From the NCBI GenBank assembly GCA_964036275.1, contig OZ038433.1, positions 35,745,336-35,809,335 on the forward strand: DNA of 64,000 nt, read 5' to 3'. A model generated the notes under the pieces. That model was given only the letters and a program-made list of their open reading frames with translations, did not search any database and was not told the origin of the DNA. The position numbers and the translations under genes were made by a program. Source of the DNA: Litoditis marina (lineage: Eukaryota; Nematoda; Chromadorea; Rhabditida; Rhabditidae). Within the stretch, counting starts at the first letter, position 1. The number at the start of each line of letters is the position of its first letter. Of the stretch, positions 61,289-64,000 are shown one piece after another.

Positions 61289-63838
61289 TTAGATGGCAGA
61301 ATCGGTTCTGTCCTCGACATCCAAATCTTCCTCTAACAGCTCCTCCCCGTCCTCCAAATCTTGGTCCGCGTCTTCTTCATAGCTAAACATTATAGATATA
61401 ATCAAAGGTTGGATAGTGTTGGTTTCGGTTCGAAGTACGTCCCGCTTAGTTCCGTGACTTTTATCGAATACTACGCTGACCACACGACTATATGCTACTG
61501 ATTACTAAAGGTCGCTCTATTCCACAATTCGGGTGATAGTTTTGTTGATACCTCTGTGCCACACGAGAAAATGTTTCCGTTTGTGGACATTATAAAGTTC
61601 GAATAACTTGGACTTCCCAGAAACAAAACGTATTGTTGGAAAATGCACGATTTTTCAATAATCGACTACAGAAACAAACTCTTCTTCATTGTAGTGGCTC
61701 AAACCCCAAACAACACTAAAAACACAAAAAAATAAACATGTTGTGTTGTCCATGTTTCTAGCTCCCGGCCCCTTGTTTGTCAACAGAAACTGAGAGAAAA
61801 CCAACATGTACTGCTGCTCATGTTCGTCGACCACTTGCTGTTCTTCAACTGCCGGTTGGAGGTGGTAGTTGTGGACATCTACCCCCAGCATCGGCTTCTT
61901 CTCCATTGGACCCTCTTCCTCCTCCTCCTCCTCATAGACGGCCAGATGGTTAAGATTCAGATGAGATTGGTGGGAGGAATGACTGGGGACCATCGTCTGG
62001 CCATTGTGCCCGTGGCCCAGATGACCGAAACAGGCCACCGCCTCCACTTCACCCGAGAATCTCTCGCACACCTACAGAATAAAAACGTTACTCCTAGGCT
62101 CATTCCTTAATCCTGAGAGGTTGGACATATTCTACAAAAAGTGACCGGTTTTCCATGTATATATGTGAAACAGCATGGTTTTTGCATCAACCATCAGCAT
62201 ATGATAGCTGCGATAACAATTCACAAATTTGGGAAGATAATAGATAATACTAAGAAATAACTTACTCTGATGAAAGCAGGACAATGGATCGTACCCAGAT
62301 GTGGGGGGTAGCCAGCCGAATTGAACGAACTGGAATTTTTTTTAAATTTGAGGTTCAATTTCGATATCATTATACCAAGTATAGTTCTAATGAACATTTT
62401 ATGTGACTTGAGAAAACTATAGGTTGTAGGCGTAAGAGGTACGATTGTTCTTCAAAATGAAATGTAACTGTAGAATTACACAATGTATGTTATCCGCTTA
62501 AAAGTTGATTCCTAAATCTATTCAATACATAAATTGTTTTAACCACAAAAAAGATGGAGTCAGAAAAAAAGAAAATCTAAAATTCAAAACTTACCGCTTC
62601 TTCTGAGTATGATAGCACTTCAGAAGCCAAACTTTCTTCGCGTAACGTATCTTCGTTTCCGTACTTCTGGTGAAGAAGCGACTGCTCGTAGCTCGTTCCT
62701 GCTTTCCTCGCCAATCCTGAAATATACATCCTGAACAATGGAGCTCAGCTGGAAGTGGCGATCGCAACATTTTTTACAAAAACATACATTCTAAGAACGA
62801 TTTCATGTATATGACTCCGAATGTTGATGAGGGAAAATGCGTTAATGTAGCAATATGTTCCCCTCGGGATCACGACTCAAGGTCTCAAGGTACAGAACAT
62901 CAATCCTTCAATGAAAATGTAGAGATCGTGCAAGTTCAGGATCACTGAGAGAACTTGTCTGATTTATGTCATAATGTTTTCCATTCAATCAAATAAAACG
63001 GTCTAAAACTCTTGGTCACACCCACAACAAAACAACTATCGAATCTCCTAATGAAAGTATGTAGAAACACTCACCACGAACATATCAAAATCAGGGAAAC
63101 GAACTCGGTGGATGCGGAATGCCTCAGGGTCATGTTCCTGCAAAACAGTAGGCTACATCAATCGATATTCCCTTGTGGAAAGATCACGCTGACCATTTAT
63201 GAATGTATACACACTAGCAAGGTTCCACTAATATTCAAAAACCTGTGCAACTTTATAACTTTTCAATTGTGCATAAAAGCGACCGAATTTCCTCCAGTAT
63301 TAAGGGAACCCTTTCAAACGTATGTATATTCTCAATTTCCTAAATTCCTATCCTCTCTAAAGCTCAATCGCAACGTGTCTACCTGAGAACTGAGTCCGAG
63401 ATAATAAATGAGACCGATTCTACACCTAACCTAGTTGTTCGGTAACCTAGCCGGTTTTTGGTAACCCTTCTTTCAGATTACCTCACAGGTAACATGCAGG
63501 TAACGAAACCTAAATTTCGGTTATCATTCAAACTTCATACTAATGGTAAAAACCACATTTTACTCTAGAAAATAGATAACCGGTATTCATTTACAGTCAC
63601 CTATTTGTTACCTGTGAGAAAACCTGGAAAAAGTGAAACCTAAAAACCCGGTTAGATATTCACCATAAAATGGACAAAAATCGAAGACCATAAACCGATA
63701 ACCAACCGTTCTGTGAACATCATCAGCATGTGTTGCCAGGTCGAAGTAGGTCTGGAACCGCGCCCCACAAGTAGGCAGCGGACAGACAATGTTGTCGGTA
63801 GAGGCCAAAGTCACACGCACTTGATTGTGTTCCCGTTC
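61289..63838 (-). CDS. C2H2 plus C..C..HxGH zinc-binding protein, 5' end beyond window
   Basis: Minus-strand exons: 63838-63707, 63137-63075, 62716-62595, 62329-62266, 62071-61806 and 61382-61289. Phases close, giving 246 aa of the C-terminal part. Exon 1 seen here has a C2H2 finger, CPLPTCGARF..YFDLATHADDVH. Exons 2-5 carry RFPDFDMF, then W and E residues, KVWLLKCYH, HLGTIHCPAFIRV and HLGHGH. Together these form a C..C..HxH module like the FLYWCH / FAR1-MULE (WRKY-GCM1 type) DNA-binding fold often found in animal transcription factors. The rest is histidine-rich, then strongly acidic (a run of E at about 61930, then D/E-rich to the stop). A nuclear DNA-binding role is likely. The donors of the first (GTTGGT) and fifth (GTTGGT) exons are non-consensus but keep phase. 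Orthologue not identified. Confidence 0.75.
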
Positions 63839-64000
63839 CTGTTAAAACGATATTCTAGAAGCACACACCTCTAATATCTTTAATCCTCCTAATTTAACAC
63901 TCAATAACGTGTAGAAAGTACACATTACAAAATGTTAATGAATGCCATAAAAACAAGCCTGACCCTGAGACTTTTCATTAGGAATGATTGAAGATGAACT
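63839..64000 (-). other. Possible upstream exon of the zinc-finger gene
   Basis: The last ~37 bp read on the minus strand as a serine-rich frame (SSSSIIPNEKSQ) ending at a CAGG|GTCAGG. It may be the end of the next upstream exon, cut by the window edge. Weak evidence. Confidence 0.3.

Overview
The window looks like nuclear DNA of a rhabditid nematode, most likely Caenorhabditis or a close relative. The genes are split by short and medium introns with TTTCAG-type acceptors. The families present are nematode ones: Sre chemoreceptors, a divergent nematode nuclear hormone receptor and a near full-length ELO-1-type elongase. No sequence search was run; identities rest on motifs and remembered family patterns.

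Layout. (1) 0.7-3.8 kb, minus: six-exon 7TM receptor, Srx/rhodopsin-like, about 329 aa. (2) 5.1-9.0 kb: repeats, namely a 130-bp satellite in which TGACGTCA recurs every 130 bp, a large foldback element, and a decayed copy of one exon of the 7TM gene. (3) 9.9-13.7 kb, minus: complete six-exon elo-1 orthologue, 289 aa with HWYHH. (4) 13.8-22.9 kb: gene-poor, with a TTAA MITE, G tracts and a composite GGCGCC-rich repeat. (5) 22.9-47.9 kb, plus: four Sre receptor loci. A and B look intact, C has a 1-nt frame break, and D keeps only two exons. The introns and spacers carry several terminal-inverted-repeat (TIR) elements. (6) 51.2-58.0 kb, plus: sixteen-exon nuclear hormone receptor, about 533 aa. 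(7) 58.6-60.6 kb, plus: an unrecognised small two-TM protein with a MITE in its intron that has a perfect 8-9 bp target duplication. (8) 61.3-64.0 kb, minus: a gene encoding a C2H2 finger plus a second C..C..HxGH module, open at the window edge.

Functional themes are chemosensation (7TM and Sre receptors), polyunsaturated fatty acid elongation (elo-1) and transcriptional control (NHR, zinc finger). Nothing indicates an operon or a joint pathway. The strongest structural story is recent birth and death of Sre genes. C and D share their upstream kilobase, while D and B share downstream sequence, so D looks like a mosaic or deletion product.

Exon borders were placed by hand from reading-frame phase and GT/AG signals. 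All phases close for the 7TM gene, elo-1, Sre A, Sre B (exons 2-7), the NHR and the zinc-finger gene. First exons of Sre B, C and D, and the 5' end of the two-TM gene, are unresolved.
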